Shown here: positions 17,062 through 26,471 of the stretch, piece by piece
Layout of the letters: each line of letters opens with the position of its first letter
Position numbering within the stretch: position 1 is the first letter of the stretch
Source of the DNA: Phycisphaerae bacterium
Lineage (GTDB): Bacteria; Planctomycetota; Phycisphaerae; Tepidisphaerales; Tepidisphaeraceae
Assembly (NCBI GenBank): GCA_026004655.1
Contig: BPJO01000002.1
Location: forward strand, 235,787-299,786
Direction: 5' to 3'
DNA: 64,000 bases
The notes under the pieces: generated by a model
Database searches by the model: none
Told to the model about the DNA's origin: nothing
Seen by the model: only the letters and a program-made list of their open reading frames with translations
Position numbers and translations under genes: made by a program

Positions 17062-18666
17062 ATGGGCAAATTGCATTACTACAAACCGGAATGGGTTGTT
17101 CCGACGGACCGGGTCTTGAAAGTCGATATTTGCATTTACGGGTCAAGTAGTTCCGGGGTCATCGCAGCCATTGAAGCTGTCGAACGGGGTAAAACCGTCG
17201 CGCTACTCCAACCCGGTCCGTTTATCGGTGGACTGACCACCGGAGGACTCGGATGGACCGATCACGGAAAAGCCCACGTCATCGGCGGGAAAAGTAGGGA
17301 ATTCTACCGTCGTTGTGGAACCTGTTATGGCAAATCTGAAGAGTGGTACTTCGAACCCAAGGTCGCCCAACGGGTGTACGACCAATGGTTGAAACAACAC
17401 GATATCAGCCCGATCCTGTATCAGTACCTACAGTCAGTAGATCTACGAAACGGACAAATCATGGCGGCCCGAATGTTGGGGGGGTTGACCGTAGAGGCCA
17501 AAGTTTATCTGGACTGCACTTACGAAGGGGACCTGATGGCTAAAGCCAAGGTCCGCTACCACGTCGGTCGGGAAGGCAACAACCTTTACGGCGAAACCCT
17601 CAACGGCATTCAAGTTCGCGAGTTACATCAATTCGTTCCTGCGCGGGTGGATCCTTATATTCGTCCCGGCGATCCGTCGTCCGGTTTGCTCCCCCAGATC
17701 GAAGCTCAAGACCTGTCCAAAAACATCGGTCAAACCGACCATCGTGTCCAGGCGTACAACTTCCGAATCTGCATGACAGACGATCCACAACTGAAAATCG
17801 AGTGGGAAAAGCCGGAAAACTTTAACCCCCGGGAGTATATTCTCGCATCCCGATGGTTTAACGGGGACAAGGATTTTTATAACGAACAGCTGCGGACGTA
17901 TGACGGAAAAGTTTCAGAAGTTCCGTGTAAGTTTGACATATTTCCCAACCGTACTCCCGGGGGATATTTCAAGACCGATACTAACAATCACGGGCCGGTA
18001 TCAAGCGATTATATCGGAATGAGCTGGGGTTGGCCCGAAGGCTCTTATGAGTACCGCGAAAAACTGTTTCAGGCGCATGTGACCTACCAGAAGGGTTTAT
18101 ACTGGTTTCTATCCAACGCTCCGGAAATCCCGGACCGATACCGTCTCGCCTATTCTCGATGGGGGTTGTGCAAGGATGAGTTTGTGGAAACAGGGGGATG
18201 GAGTCCTCAACTGTATGTCCGTGAAGCCCGACGAATGGTCAGTGATTATGTCATCACTGAACATGACTGCATGCACAAACGTCAATGTGATGATCCGGTC
18301 GGAATGGGCAGTTATTCTCTGGACAGCCATAACTGTACCCGGTTTGTCAATGCCGAGGGAAAGGTCATGAATGAAGGGGATGTTCAGGTCAAACCGTCGG
18401 GTCCCTATCGGATCAGTTACCGATCGATCGTACCCCGACGGTCTGAATGTACTAACTTGCTCGTTCCGGTTTGCTGTTCAACAAGCCATATTGCGTATGG
18501 GTCGGTCCGAATGGAACCAGTCTTCATGATCCTTGGACAAAGCGCCGCTGTCGCGGCCTGTATGTCGATCGACGCAGCATGTGCCGTTCAGGACGTGTCT
18601 TACCGAAAACTAGGCAAAGAACTGCTTCGCGCGGGTCAGGTCTTGACGCTCGACTCAACCTCCTGA
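17062..18666 (+). CDS. FAD-dependent oxidoreductase
   Basis: A 534-residue flavoprotein of the FAD_oxidored type, common in planctomycetes. The dinucleotide-binding start is DICIYGSSSSGVIAAIEA (Ser/Gly version of GxGxxG), followed by GPFIGGLTTGGLGWTD, and late VPVCCSTSHIAYGSVRMEP and LGQSAAVAACMSI at the FAD end. No signal peptide is seen. The substrate is unknown; relatives sit in carbohydrate or xenobiotic gene groups. A good SD (AGGAGATGATTGA) precedes the ATG. The AraC regulator is divergent, and the amidohydrolase gene converges and overlaps its end by 31 bases. Confidence 0.85.
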   Translation: MGKLHYYKPEWVVPTDRVLKVDICIYGSSSSGVIAAIEAVERGKTVALLQPGPFIGGLTTGGLGWTDHGKAHVIGGKSREFYRRCGTCYGKSEEWYFEPKVAQRVYDQWLKQHDISPILYQYLQSVDLRNGQIMAARMLGGLTVEAKVYLDCTYEGDLMAKAKVRYHVGREGNNLYGETLNGIQVRELHQFVPARVDPYIRPGDPSSGLLPQIEAQDLSKNIGQTDHRVQAYNFRICMTDDPQLKIEWEKPENFNPREYILASRWFNGDKDFYNEQLRTYDGKVSEVPCKFDIFPNRTPGGYFKTDTNNHGPVSSDYIGMSWGWPEGSYEYREKLFQAHVTYQKGLYWFLSNAPEIPDRYRLAYSRWGLCKDEFVETGGWSPQLYVREARRMVSDYVITEHDCMHKRQCDDPVGMGSYSLDSHNCTRFVNAEGKVMNEGDVQVKPSGPYRISYRSIVPRRSECTNLLVPVCCSTSHIAYGSVRMEPVFMILGQSAAVAACMSIDAACAVQDVSYRKLGKELLRAGQVLTLDSTS

Positions 18667-19676
18667 GAGGTCTGAAATCGAATCCCGTACTCTCCGAGAA
18701 CGCGCACCGTGTTATCATGATAGATTTTCTGCAACACTTCGTCGGGTAGCGCCAAACCTCTCAGAACAGGCTGATGATCAAGATCCAGATCCGGGTCCAG
18801 GATCGGGCTCGGACCGATGTAAGCCGTTTCCCAAAGCTTTCGGTGACACCACAACCGAGACGCTAGAAAATCAAAGTCCCGGTTATCGCCGGAGACCTGA
18901 TCGCTGCCCCAAAGTAAACGGTCCTGATAACGGATGACAAAATCCCGCATCTGATCCCGACGGAGGCTGACCTCCCGAACCATCCATCGGGTGGCGCTGA
19001 GGTCGAGATAAAGATTCGGATACTTGTCCAGAAGTTCCTGGAGTCGTTCCGGATTTTCAGGATTACCGCCAAGATGAGCGCCTATCCAGACTCGGTCCCG
19101 ATGGGCTTGAAGTTGGGCTTCCCAGATCTGGTAATGTCGTTCACGTGTGCCAAACTTGGAAGTATCGGCATAACGATTTTGATACCACAGATCCGGATCT
19201 CCGACGTGGGACATCAGGATCATGTTGCGATCGACGGCTTCCCGTATGATCCGTTGAATTCCGGGGTGCTCCAGATCATAACGGTTTCTGTGCATCGTTC
19301 CCGGAGCCATGTGAAACTTGATGATTCGGCTACCCAGATTATAAAAGCATTCCAACCGTCGTAACCAATCGTCTACCCAGTCCGGGCTGTCGTTGCCCCA
19401 CCTTGGGATGGCGATGAAATGCACCCGGTCTCCCAGATCTCGTTTGATTCGGACCGCTTCTTCCAACGGGGTCATTGTGCAAAACGCATCGATCCCGAAA
19501 TGATTCATCGCATCGATCCACTCGGGCAGGTGTCGGTGAGCGAGTAGATGGGTGTGATAATCCACCACCACTCCTCGAACTTTGGGACGGGGAATCGGTA
19601 AACGATAATTTAATCCCAGACGGTTATGTTCAGGAACAGCAGGAAAGTCCGTTTGAGGTTCAACAGCCAAGCTCAT
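18636..19676 (-). CDS. amidohydrolase family protein
   Basis: A 346-residue TIM-barrel metal hydrolase of the amidohydrolase-2 type. The first strand is GVVVDYHTHLLAHRH (metal-binding HxH), then IIKFHMAP, MILMSHVGDPDLW, VWIGAHLGGNPEN, and the late Asp in RLLWGSDQVSGDN. Members decarboxylate or hydrolyse small ring compounds or lactones; the substrate here is unknown. The 3' end overlaps the convergent oxidoreductase gene by 31 bases. It may take part in the same AraC-controlled pathway although it is on the other strand. Confidence 0.83.
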   Translation of the reverse strand: MSLAVEPQTDFPAVPEHNRLGLNYRLPIPRPKVRGVVVDYHTHLLAHRHLPEWIDAMNHFGIDAFCTMTPLEEAVRIKRDLGDRVHFIAIPRWGNDSPDWVDDWLRRLECFYNLGSRIIKFHMAPGTMHRNRYDLEHPGIQRIIREAVDRNMILMSHVGDPDLWYQNRYADTSKFGTRERHYQIWEAQLQAHRDRVWIGAHLGGNPENPERLQELLDKYPNLYLDLSATRWMVREVSLRRDQMRDFVIRYQDRLLWGSDQVSGDNRDFDFLASRLWCHRKLWETAYIGPSPILDPDLDLDHQPVLRGLALPDEVLQKIYHDNTVRVLGEYGIRFQTSQEVESSVKT

Positions 19677-19737
19677 ACGTGTCTCATCATAGGTTCGTTC
19701 GGTGACAATGTCCTGAGTCCTTAGAACAGAAGGGACT

Positions 19738-21207
19738 TTAATAGTTCAAAAGGGATCGAACCGCTTCGACCAACGGATAGGGATGAATCGTTTGGGATGG
19801 GTGATGAAAGACCTGATGCGCTTCTTGAAGGATTCGCTGGGGAGATCGACCGACTGTTTTCAGGATCGGAACACCCAAGTAGCGAGACAAATGTCCTTCG
19901 GTCAGAAAAATATCCACCAGGCCCCCGGAGGTTATCAAAATCTGATCCAAAGAAGATCTGTTTTCGACAGGCCCGTTCCAGTAAGGTCGGATCTCATCCA
20001 CTCGTTCCCAACCTTTTCCCCAAACGTGCACGGGAATCGATTGCTGGATCAACCAACGTGCTATTCCCATCGCGTAGGCTGGTTCCACGATCTTTTGAAT
20101 AAATGGTTGAACGGGAAAATCGTTTTCCGGTACGCCAAAACGCCGTCGGGTCCGTTCCAGGTATCCTGTCACGTCTCCGGCCAAACGGTGGGGCTGACAA
20201 GATAATTCTCGGGCAATCGAATCCCAGACCACACGCCAACTGGAGTATTCAACCACTTCGGGCGGAGGTGTCATGTCCGGCAGGTCATACACCAACACCA
20301 GTCGGTCGCCACCTAAATAATGCAACGGATCGGGTTGCCCCACAGCCACGCGGTCTTTAGGCCAACCGACCGAGTAGGCTCGGGGCAACCATTCCGGATC
20401 AATCACAACCAATCCGTCCCGGGGACACGACGCGACATATTCCGGAATCAGTCCGACGGTAGCCCAGCAGATCCAAGGAAGGTCCGGACGGATCAGATGA
20501 GGTTGAGACGTCCGTCCAACATTCGTAGTTAATAAACCACAGGTGTAGGATGCTCGTTCGGCAATGTAGGCCGACGCACAATGTCGGACATCATCCAGGT
20601 CCACGACTTCTTCCCCGAACAGATCCGCCAGACGTCGATCCGCATCATGCCATAACTGAAACCGACCTGAAACGAGCGTTAGCAGATGCCTTTGCGTCTG
20701 AATCTCTCGGGCACGGGCCTGTTCCAATCGATCGGTTTGTCGTTGATTGACTTGCGAAAAAACTTGCTGACACCACTCGATCGTCTTTTCGCAGGAGGAT
20801 TGATCCGAGACGGGCAGTCGAATGAATTGCTGAGGAACGGGCAGCCCGGGGTTCTGCTCAAAAATCCGACTCAACGACGGGACGTCCCACGCAAAAAATA
20901 GTCGATGTGCTTCGGAGGAGAAATCACAGCAGGTCGTGTAAACCCCCCATTCCGATTCGGACTCCAGAATCACAATCAGCCCGTTTGGGTCAGGCGTTTT
21001 CTCCAGACACACCGCTACCTGATGGGGATGAGTCGGTAAAAGCAGACAGGAGAGTCTTCCCTGGAGCTTCAACGATCGAAGCATCATCTCCGCAGACCGA
21101 CGGGGGACGGAACAATCTCCCCACAGACGTTGTGTGCTACGAAAACGCGCGGTACGCGACCCGTCGCGTGCCCGGACCCATTCCAGATCGGGTAAACAGG
21201 TTGACAT
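19738..21207 (-). CDS. hypothetical protein, GT-B-like C-terminus
   Basis: A 489-residue soluble protein that I cannot place. The first ~150 residues hold mixed alpha/beta sequence with scattered Cys. The middle (about 150-190) is a Gln/Arg-rich helix. The last ~100 residues resemble the nucleotide-sugar half of glycosyltransferases of the CgeB/GT-B kind: IARWLIQQSIPVHVWGKGW, then GLVDIFLTEGHLSRYLGVPI. That similarity is by eye only. There is no signal peptide or membrane segment. It lies upstream of the amidohydrolase on the same strand and is divergent from folD. Confidence 0.7.
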   Translation of the reverse strand: MSTCLPDLEWVRARDGSRTARFRSTQRLWGDCSVPRRSAEMMLRSLKLQGRLSCLLLPTHPHQVAVCLEKTPDPNGLIVILESESEWGVYTTCCDFSSEAHRLFFAWDVPSLSRIFEQNPGLPVPQQFIRLPVSDQSSCEKTIEWCQQVFSQVNQRQTDRLEQARAREIQTQRHLLTLVSGRFQLWHDADRRLADLFGEEVVDLDDVRHCASAYIAERASYTCGLLTTNVGRTSQPHLIRPDLPWICWATVGLIPEYVASCPRDGLVVIDPEWLPRAYSVGWPKDRVAVGQPDPLHYLGGDRLVLVYDLPDMTPPPEVVEYSSWRVVWDSIARELSCQPHRLAGDVTGYLERTRRRFGVPENDFPVQPFIQKIVEPAYAMGIARWLIQQSIPVHVWGKGWERVDEIRPYWNGPVENRSSLDQILITSGGLVDIFLTEGHLSRYLGVPILKTVGRSPQRILQEAHQVFHHPSQTIHPYPLVEAVRSLLNY

Positions 21208-21264
21208 AAATCCGTTATCGGACTTTCGTATTCAAAAACTTCGATTCCAATCGTTTCATCGGGT

Positions 21265-21294
21265 TTCGACCCGAAAACCAATCTCGGGTACATT
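21265..21294 (+). promoter_or_regulatory. folD promoter, leaderless start
   Basis: TTCGAC at 21265-21270, an 18-base spacer and TACATT at 21289-21294. The ATG at 21304 follows 9 bases later with no SD, which fits a leaderless transcript. A small CGGGT-TTCG-ACCCG hairpin/dyad overlaps the -35. Confidence 0.5.
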
Positions 21295-21303
21295 AGCACG
21301 AAT

Positions 21304-22179
21304 ATGTCAGCAGTGATTATTGACGGGGTTCAAATCGCCGAACGTTCCAAATCTGAGACGGCAGAGGGGATTGCTCAACTCCGACAGGCCGGATACCCGG
21401 TCCATCTGGTCGCCGTGCTGGTCGGTGCGACCCCTGCTGCGGAGATCTACGCCAACCGTCAGGCCGAGGCCTGTCGTAATATAGGAATTGACTATACTCT
21501 GTTGGCTCTTCCGGAAGATATTTCCAATAAATCGCTCCGGACTGAGATCCGAAAGCTTAGTCACGATCCGTCGGTCACCGGGATCATGCTCCACATGCCT
21601 CTACCGGCTCATATCGATGTAGCTCGGGTTCAGTATGAAATCGATGTGGTCAAAGATGTCGAAGGGGTCAATCCTGCGAATATCGGGTATGTGTTCTACA
21701 AACACGTCGTCATTGCCCCGTGCACGGCTATGGCTGCGGTCGAACTGATTAAAACCACCGGGGTACCGTTGGAAGGCGCCGAAACCGTCGTCGTCGGTGC
21801 CAGTCACATCGTCGGGAAACCGATCGCGCTGCTTCTAACCGAACAACTCGCAACCGTGACCATCACTCACATCGCCACCCGCGACCTCAAAGCTCACACC
21901 CAACGGGCCGATATTCTGGTCAGTGCCGCGGGGAAAGCCGGTCTAATCACTGCTGATCATGTTCGTCCCGGCGCCTGTGTGATCGATGTGGGGATCAACC
22001 GAATTACTTTACCCGACGGTACAAAAAAGACCGTCGGCGATGTCGATTTCGAATCCGTCCGTCAAAAGGCAGGTTATATCACACCCGTTCCCGGGGGGGT
22101 TGGTCCTATGACGGTCGCCATGCTCTTGCGCAACACTCTCCGGTCGGCCCAGATCTTGGCAGGGGTGTCCGTCTCCTGA
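21304..22179 (+). CDS. folD: FolD-like methylene-tetrahydrofolate dehydrogenase
   Basis: A 291-residue FolD-family enzyme: IIDGVQIAE at the start, VVVGASHIVGKP (NADP-binding), IDVGINR and the family tail YITPVPGGVGPMTVAMLL. FolD normally oxidises 5,10-methylene-THF and hydrolyses methenyl-THF. The residues for the cyclohydrolase step differ from E. coli: the catalytic Lys54 position is Gln53 (IYANRQAEAC), Gln98 is His97 (LHMPLP) and Asp121 is Glu120 (KDVEG). Tyr49 is kept. In human MTHFD1 the matching Lys is required for cyclohydrolase but not dehydrogenase, so this protein may be dehydrogenase-only. It ends 6 bases from the convergent gatA stop. Confidence 0.9.
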   Translation: MSAVIIDGVQIAERSKSETAEGIAQLRQAGYPVHLVAVLVGATPAAEIYANRQAEACRNIGIDYTLLALPEDISNKSLRTEIRKLSHDPSVTGIMLHMPLPAHIDVARVQYEIDVVKDVEGVNPANIGYVFYKHVVIAPCTAMAAVELIKTTGVPLEGAETVVVGASHIVGKPIALLLTEQLATVTITHIATRDLKAHTQRADILVSAAGKAGLITADHVRPGACVIDVGINRITLPDGTKKTVGDVDFESVRQKAGYITPVPGGVGPMTVAMLLRNTLRSAQILAGVSVS

Positions 22180-22185
22180 TCAGGA

Positions 22186-23649
22186 TCATCCCAGGACCGG
22201 ACGACGGGTATGAAAATCGGTCGCTTGTTCGAACATTCGTGCCACCCGTAATAGAGTGGATTCTCCGAACGCCGGCGCTAACAGCTGCATGCCGATCGGA
22301 AGTGGTTTGGCGTCCTGAGTAAACCCGCAAGGCAGACTGATCCCTGGAAGGGCAGCAATATTGCACGTGACCGTAAAAATGTCACACAAATACATGCTCA
22401 GAGGGTCCGAACTCTTTTCCCCGATCCGGAACGCAGGCATCGGGCTTGTCGGGGTGAGAATCACGTCACAAAAACCGAATGCGTGATCAAAATCACGCTT
22501 GATCAACGCCCGGACCTTCTGAGCACGAACGTAATAGGCATCATAATACCCCGATGAAAGGGCGTAGGTTCCGATCATGATTCTGCGTTTAACCTCATCG
22601 CCGAATCCTTCGGCCCGGGATTTGCTGAACAGTTCGACGATGTCGTTTACGGGTTCTTTCGTACGATGACCGTAATGAACCCCGTCATACCGTGCGAGGT
22701 TGCTGCTGGCTTCGCAAGGGGCAATCACGTAATAAGCCGCGATCCCGTAAGCGCTGTTGGGCAACGACACTTCGACGATACGGGCGCCCAGTTTCTCGTA
22801 CGTTCGGATCGCCTGTTCGATCGCCGATCGGACCTGAGGGTCGAGTCCGGGCAGGGATTGATACTCCTTCACAATCCCGATCCGAAGCCCCTCGACCGGA
22901 CGATCGACTGATGACACGTAATCCGGGACATCCATCGGAGCAGAGGTCGAATCCTTCGGGTCATGCCCGGACATCACTTTCAACAACAATGCTGCGTCAG
23001 AAACTGTCCAGGCAAACGGACCGATCTGATCCAACGATGAAGCAAACGCAACTAACCCATAACGCGAAATCCGACCGTAAGTCGGTTTTAGTCCGACCAA
23101 CCCGCACAACGAGGCCGGCTGACGAATCGATCCACCAGTGTCGGATCCGATCGAACCATAACAAAAAGACGCAGCCAATGCTGCAGCACTTCCACCGGAG
23201 GATCCACCAGGAACCCGGTCCGTATCCCAAGGGTTTCGAGTCGGTCCGAAAGCCGAATTCTCTGTGGACGAACCCATGGCAAACTCGTCCAGATTGGTTT
23301 TACCCACGATGACCGCCCCGGCCGATTCCAGCTTTCGGACCACCGTGGCGTCATAGGGTGCTTTGAAGTTCGCCAGCATCCGGGACGAACAGGTCGTTCG
23401 ACCGTATCGGGTGCATAAATTATCCTTCAGCGCGATTGGAACCCCCGCCAGTTCGCCTTGGCGTTGACCTTGGTCAACTTCTTTAGCGACCTGTAACGCG
23501 CGGTCGGCCCAGACTTCGTTATAGCAGTGTAAGACCGGATCCAAGGATTCAATCCGCTGAAGGACCTGACGGGTCAACTCCACTGCCGAAATCTGCTTCG
23601 ATGCAATAGCGTTTCGGACTTCTACCAAAGTGGCAAACGACTGGGACAT
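22186..23649 (-). CDS. gatA: Asp-tRNA(Asn)/Glu-tRNA(Gln) amidotransferase subunit A
   Basis: A 487-residue amidase-signature glutaminase subunit of GatCAB, which converts Glu-tRNA(Gln) or Asp-tRNA(Asn) to the cognate amide. The Ser-cisSer-Lys triad is visible: Lys in VALKDNLCT, and both Ser in GGSSGGSAAALAA and GSDTGGSIRQPA; then GLVGLKPTYGRISRYG and SLDQIGP follow. gatC lies 116 bases upstream on the same strand; gatB is not in this window. Confidence 0.95.
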   Translation of the reverse strand: MSQSFATLVEVRNAIASKQISAVELTRQVLQRIESLDPVLHCYNEVWADRALQVAKEVDQGQRQGELAGVPIALKDNLCTRYGRTTCSSRMLANFKAPYDATVVRKLESAGAVIVGKTNLDEFAMGSSTENSAFGPTRNPWDTDRVPGGSSGGSAAALAASFCYGSIGSDTGGSIRQPASLCGLVGLKPTYGRISRYGLVAFASSLDQIGPFAWTVSDAALLLKVMSGHDPKDSTSAPMDVPDYVSSVDRPVEGLRIGIVKEYQSLPGLDPQVRSAIEQAIRTYEKLGARIVEVSLPNSAYGIAAYYVIAPCEASSNLARYDGVHYGHRTKEPVNDIVELFSKSRAEGFGDEVKRRIMIGTYALSSGYYDAYYVRAQKVRALIKRDFDHAFGFCDVILTPTSPMPAFRIGEKSSDPLSMYLCDIFTVTCNIAALPGISLPCGFTQDAKPLPIGMQLLAPAFGESTLLRVARMFEQATDFHTRRPVLG

Positions 23650-23765
23650 GTTCAGGCTCTTTCAAAGGGTTTACCAGAATCTTGCTTTTTCGTCGATCCT
23701 TTGTTTAAGGAGTTGACGGAAACGTCCGTGACAGAACTTCATAGACCGGATTCATGGTCAGGTGC

Positions 23766-24080
23766 TCATCCGGCGGAGTCGTCCTCTCCGATGACTTTGG
23801 GTACCTTGAAGAAAGGACCGTCGGTCTCCGGTGCGTTGGACAGGACCTCTTGAGTGCTCAAGGCCGGCTGGGGAGTATCATCCCGAAAAACGTTGGTCAG
23901 CCTTACCGCATGGGCCATCGGTTCGACCCCCTGGACGTCGGCCTGTTTGATTTGTTCAACGTATTCGAGAATGGATTCGAGCTGTTGCGTGAATCGGGGC
24001 AACTGATCATCAGGGATCGCCAATCTGGAGAGTTTGGCGACGTGTCTGACTTGCTCAAGATTAAGGATCTGCTCAGCCAT
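23766..24080 (-). CDS. gatC: Asp/Glu amidotransferase subunit C
   Basis: A 104-residue GatC that wraps between GatA and GatB. Family features are VRHVAKLSRLAI at the start, the helix FTQQLESILEYVEQIKQADVQGVEPM and the ending APETDGPFFKVPKVI. It precedes gatA on the same strand. Its promoter gives an apparently leaderless start. Confidence 0.93.
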   Translation of the reverse strand: MAEQILNLEQVRHVAKLSRLAIPDDQLPRFTQQLESILEYVEQIKQADVQGVEPMAHAVRLTNVFRDDTPQPALSTQEVLSNAPETDGPFFKVPKVIGEDDSAG

Positions 24081-24088
24081 AACGTGGC

Positions 24089-24117
24089 GTTTTAACCCGC
24101 AACCGTCCGAATCTCAA
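24089..24117 (-). promoter_or_regulatory. gatC promoter, leaderless start
   Basis: On the minus strand TTGAGA (24117-24112), a 17-base spacer and TAAAAC (24094-24089). The ATG at 24080 is 8 bases beyond the -10 and lacks an SD. Confidence 0.5.
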
Positions 24118-24260
24118 ATCCTGGACTGAAAAACGACCGAAAGAAGGTTGTCCTTCGGGGTACTGGTTGGACCGGAAAGAAATCTTATTGGGAGAATTTG
24201 ATCCTGATGCGGATTCGGATACCATCTTTCGCCCGCCCATTCCAACCGCGCGGGTAGATT

Positions 24261-24279
24261 GGGGTCGTCGAACGACCCC
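24261..24279 (+). other. perfect hairpin in gltD leader
   Basis: GGGGTCGT, loop CGA, ACGACCCC: a perfect 8-bp stem ending 19 bases before the gltD ATG. No T run follows on either strand, so it is not a rho-independent terminator. It could be an operator or an RNA element acting on gltD translation. Confidence 0.5.
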
Positions 24280-24298
24280 CGAACAAAAACAGATAACA

Positions 24299-25753
24299 AT
24301 GGGTAAACCGACAGGATTCAAGGAATATTCGCGAGAAACGCCCAAGAAAAGGCCCGTCCCGCTTCGTGTGTTGGACTGGAACGAGATCTATCTGGAGCTT
24401 CCGGAAGACAAATTACGCAAACAGGGCGCCCGGTGTATGGATTGCGGGATCCCGTTTTGCAACAACGGTTGCCCATTGGGAAATCTGATCCCCGACTGGA
24501 ACGACATGGTTTTCCGCGGGCACTGGCGGGATGCATACGAAGCCCTTGCCAAGACCAACAACTTCCCCGAATGGACCGGTCGGGTCTGTCCTGCGCCGTG
24601 TGAAGCGGCTTGCGTCTTGTCGATCAATGACGAACCGGTGACGATCAAAACCATCGAACAAAGCATTTCCGATCGGGCTTGGAGAGAAGGCTGGGTCAAA
24701 AGCACGTCCCCCGTGCGTCGATCGGGTAAAAAAGTTGCGGTCATCGGATCCGGTCCTGCAGGTCTGGCGGCTGCGGAGCAGTTGAACCGCGCGGGTCACT
24801 GGGTCACTGTTTTTGAACGTGCCGACCGTCCGGGAGGGTTGTTGTTGTACGGAATCCCGGATTTCAAAATGGACAAACGAACGGTTCAAAGACGGATCCA
24901 ATTCATGGAATCTTGCGGGATCCGTTTCAGGTGTCATGCCGATGTCGGAAAGAACGTCAGCATCGACGAATTGAAACGGGAGTTCGACGCCATCATTTTG
25001 GCTACGGGAGCAACCAAAGCCCGCGACATTGCGGTCCCCGGACGGGAGCTGGACGGAATCCATCTGGCGATGAACTACCTACCACAACCCACGCATCAAA
25101 ACTTGGGAGACCAAATCTTTGAGGAACAGAGGATCGACGCCAAGGGTAAACACGTGGTCATCATCGGCGCAGGTGACACGGCTGCCGATTGCCTCGGAAC
25201 TGCCCATCGTCAAGGCGCCAAGTCGGTCACACAGCTGAATCTGTATCCCAAACCTCCTGAACAACGCGACGAGATTTATACCCCCTGGCCTTACTGGCCG
25301 AACATATTTCGCACTTCGCCGGCGCACGAGGAAGGCGGTGTCCGGGAATGGTCGGTTCTGACCAAGGGGTTTAAAGGGGAAAACGGTCACGTGACAAAAA
25401 TTCTCTGTGCCCGTCAGGAAGTGGCTGAAATCCGTGGCGCAAAACCCGTCATGCGCGAGATTCCCGGAACGGATTTTGAGTTGCCATGTGACTTGTGCCT
25501 GATCGCGATCGGTTTTTCTGGTCCCGAACCGGACGGGTTGATTGCCCAGCTCGGACTTCAGCTCGACGCCCGTGGTAACGTTCTGGTTGACGAAAATTAC
25601 GCAACTAGCGTCCCCGGTGTCTTTGCAACAGGGGACTGCCGACGGGGGCAAAGTTTGGTGGTCTGGGCGATTTCCGAAGGTCGTTGTTGTGCAGCCGGGG
25701 TGGACGAGTTCCTGACCGGAACAACGGATCTGCCCAAGCTGAAGCTGTTTTAG
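24299..25753 (+). CDS. gltD: glutamate synthase small subunit
   Basis: A 484-residue NADPH-dependent GltD. The N-terminal iron-sulfur region has [17 protein letters not shown] and [14 protein letters not shown]; the FAD domain starts [17 protein letters not shown], followed by [15 protein letters not shown]; the NADPH domain is [36 protein letters not shown] closes FAD binding. It feeds electrons to GltB for ammonia assimilation; gltB is not adjacent. ATG 24299 matches the family start [10 protein letters not shown]; the frame stays open upstream to 24167. Confidence 0.94.
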   Translation: MGKPTGFKEYSRETPKKRPVPLRVLDWNEIYLELPEDKLRKQGARCMDCGIPFCNNGCPLGNLIPDWNDMVFRGHWRDAYEALAKTNNFPEWTGRVCPAPCEAACVLSINDEPVTIKTIEQSISDRAWREGWVKSTSPVRRSGKKVAVIGSGPAGLAAAEQLNRAGHWVTVFERADRPGGLLLYGIPDFKMDKRTVQRRIQFMESCGIRFRCHADVGKNVSIDELKREFDAIILATGATKARDIAVPGRELDGIHLAMNYLPQPTHQNLGDQIFEEQRIDAKGKHVVIIGAGDTAADCLGTAHRQGAKSVTQLNLYPKPPEQRDEIYTPWPYWPNIFRTSPAHEEGGVREWSVLTKGFKGENGHVTKILCARQEVAEIRGAKPVMREIPGTDFELPCDLCLIAIGFSGPEPDGLIAQLGLQLDARGNVLVDENYATSVPGVFATGDCRRGQSLVVWAISEGRCCAAGVDEFLTGTTDLPKLKLF

Positions 25754-25777
25754 TCACCGCATCGATATCGGCGGGTT

Positions 25778-26443
25778 CTACTCCTTTTTCTCCGAAAGGC
25801 TCAGCTGGATCACCGCTTCGACCATTTTCCGGGCACCTTCAAAGACCCGAGCCGGGGTCGAGTCATACATGTAACAAGGCGTGGAAACGATTCGGTGGAC
25901 TTTATCGATGTAAATATCGGTTTCTCCACGATTTACATGATGTCCTCCCATTTTTTCGATCGCCGATGCGGTGGCAGGATCATTCCCAATGGTCACTGTA
26001 GCATGAAACAGTTTGGCAGCCAGGACCGGTGCGATACATGCCAATCCGATCGGTTTTCCTACCTGATGCATTTCGCGGGCTAGACGTGCGACATTCGGTT
26101 CAATATGACATTCCGGACCTTTGATAGCAAAGTCGGACAGGTTTTTGGCAGCCCCGAATCCTCCGGGAAACACTAAAGCGTCCAAGTCGGTCTGTCGGAT
26201 CTGGGCGATGTCGCGTATCTTACCCCTTGCGATTCGGGCGCTTTCAGTCAGAACATTGCGTTTGTCCGGCATGGGTCGTCCGTGCAGGTGATCGATCGTA
26301 TGCATCTGGTCGATATTCGGTGCCATGCAGATCGCCTGTGCTCCCAATTGGTCGATCGCGATCAGCACGCTGACGGCTTCGGTGATTTCGGAACCATCGA
26401 ACACCCCACACCCGCTCAGAACAACACCAATTTTCGCAGACAT
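25778..26443 (-). CDS. elbB: ElbB-type glyoxalase / DJ-1 superfamily protein
   Basis: A 221-residue protein of the ElbB (YhbL) group in the DJ-1/PfpI class I amidotransferase-like superfamily. Signatures are IGVVLSGCGVFDGSEI at the start, LVFPGGFGAAKNL, and the nucleophile elbow GLACIAPVL. E. coli ElbB has weak glyoxalase activity and was linked to isoprenoid synthesis; the true role is unclear. ATG 26443 has GGAGGATTCAA before it and matches the family start. Divergent from arfB with 28 bases between start codons. Confidence 0.88.
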   Translation of the reverse strand: MSAKIGVVLSGCGVFDGSEITEAVSVLIAIDQLGAQAICMAPNIDQMHTIDHLHGRPMPDKRNVLTESARIARGKIRDIAQIRQTDLDALVFPGGFGAAKNLSDFAIKGPECHIEPNVARLAREMHQVGKPIGLACIAPVLAAKLFHATVTIGNDPATASAIEKMGGHHVNRGETDIYIDKVHRIVSTPCYMYDSTPARVFEGARKMVEAVIQLSLSEKKE

Positions 26444-26471
26444 TTGAATCCTCCGGTATAACACAACTCTG

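Noticed and set aside
24261..24279. Terminator between gatC and gltD
   Set aside because: Perfect stem but no T run on either strand, and it lies in a divergent upstream region, not behind a gene.
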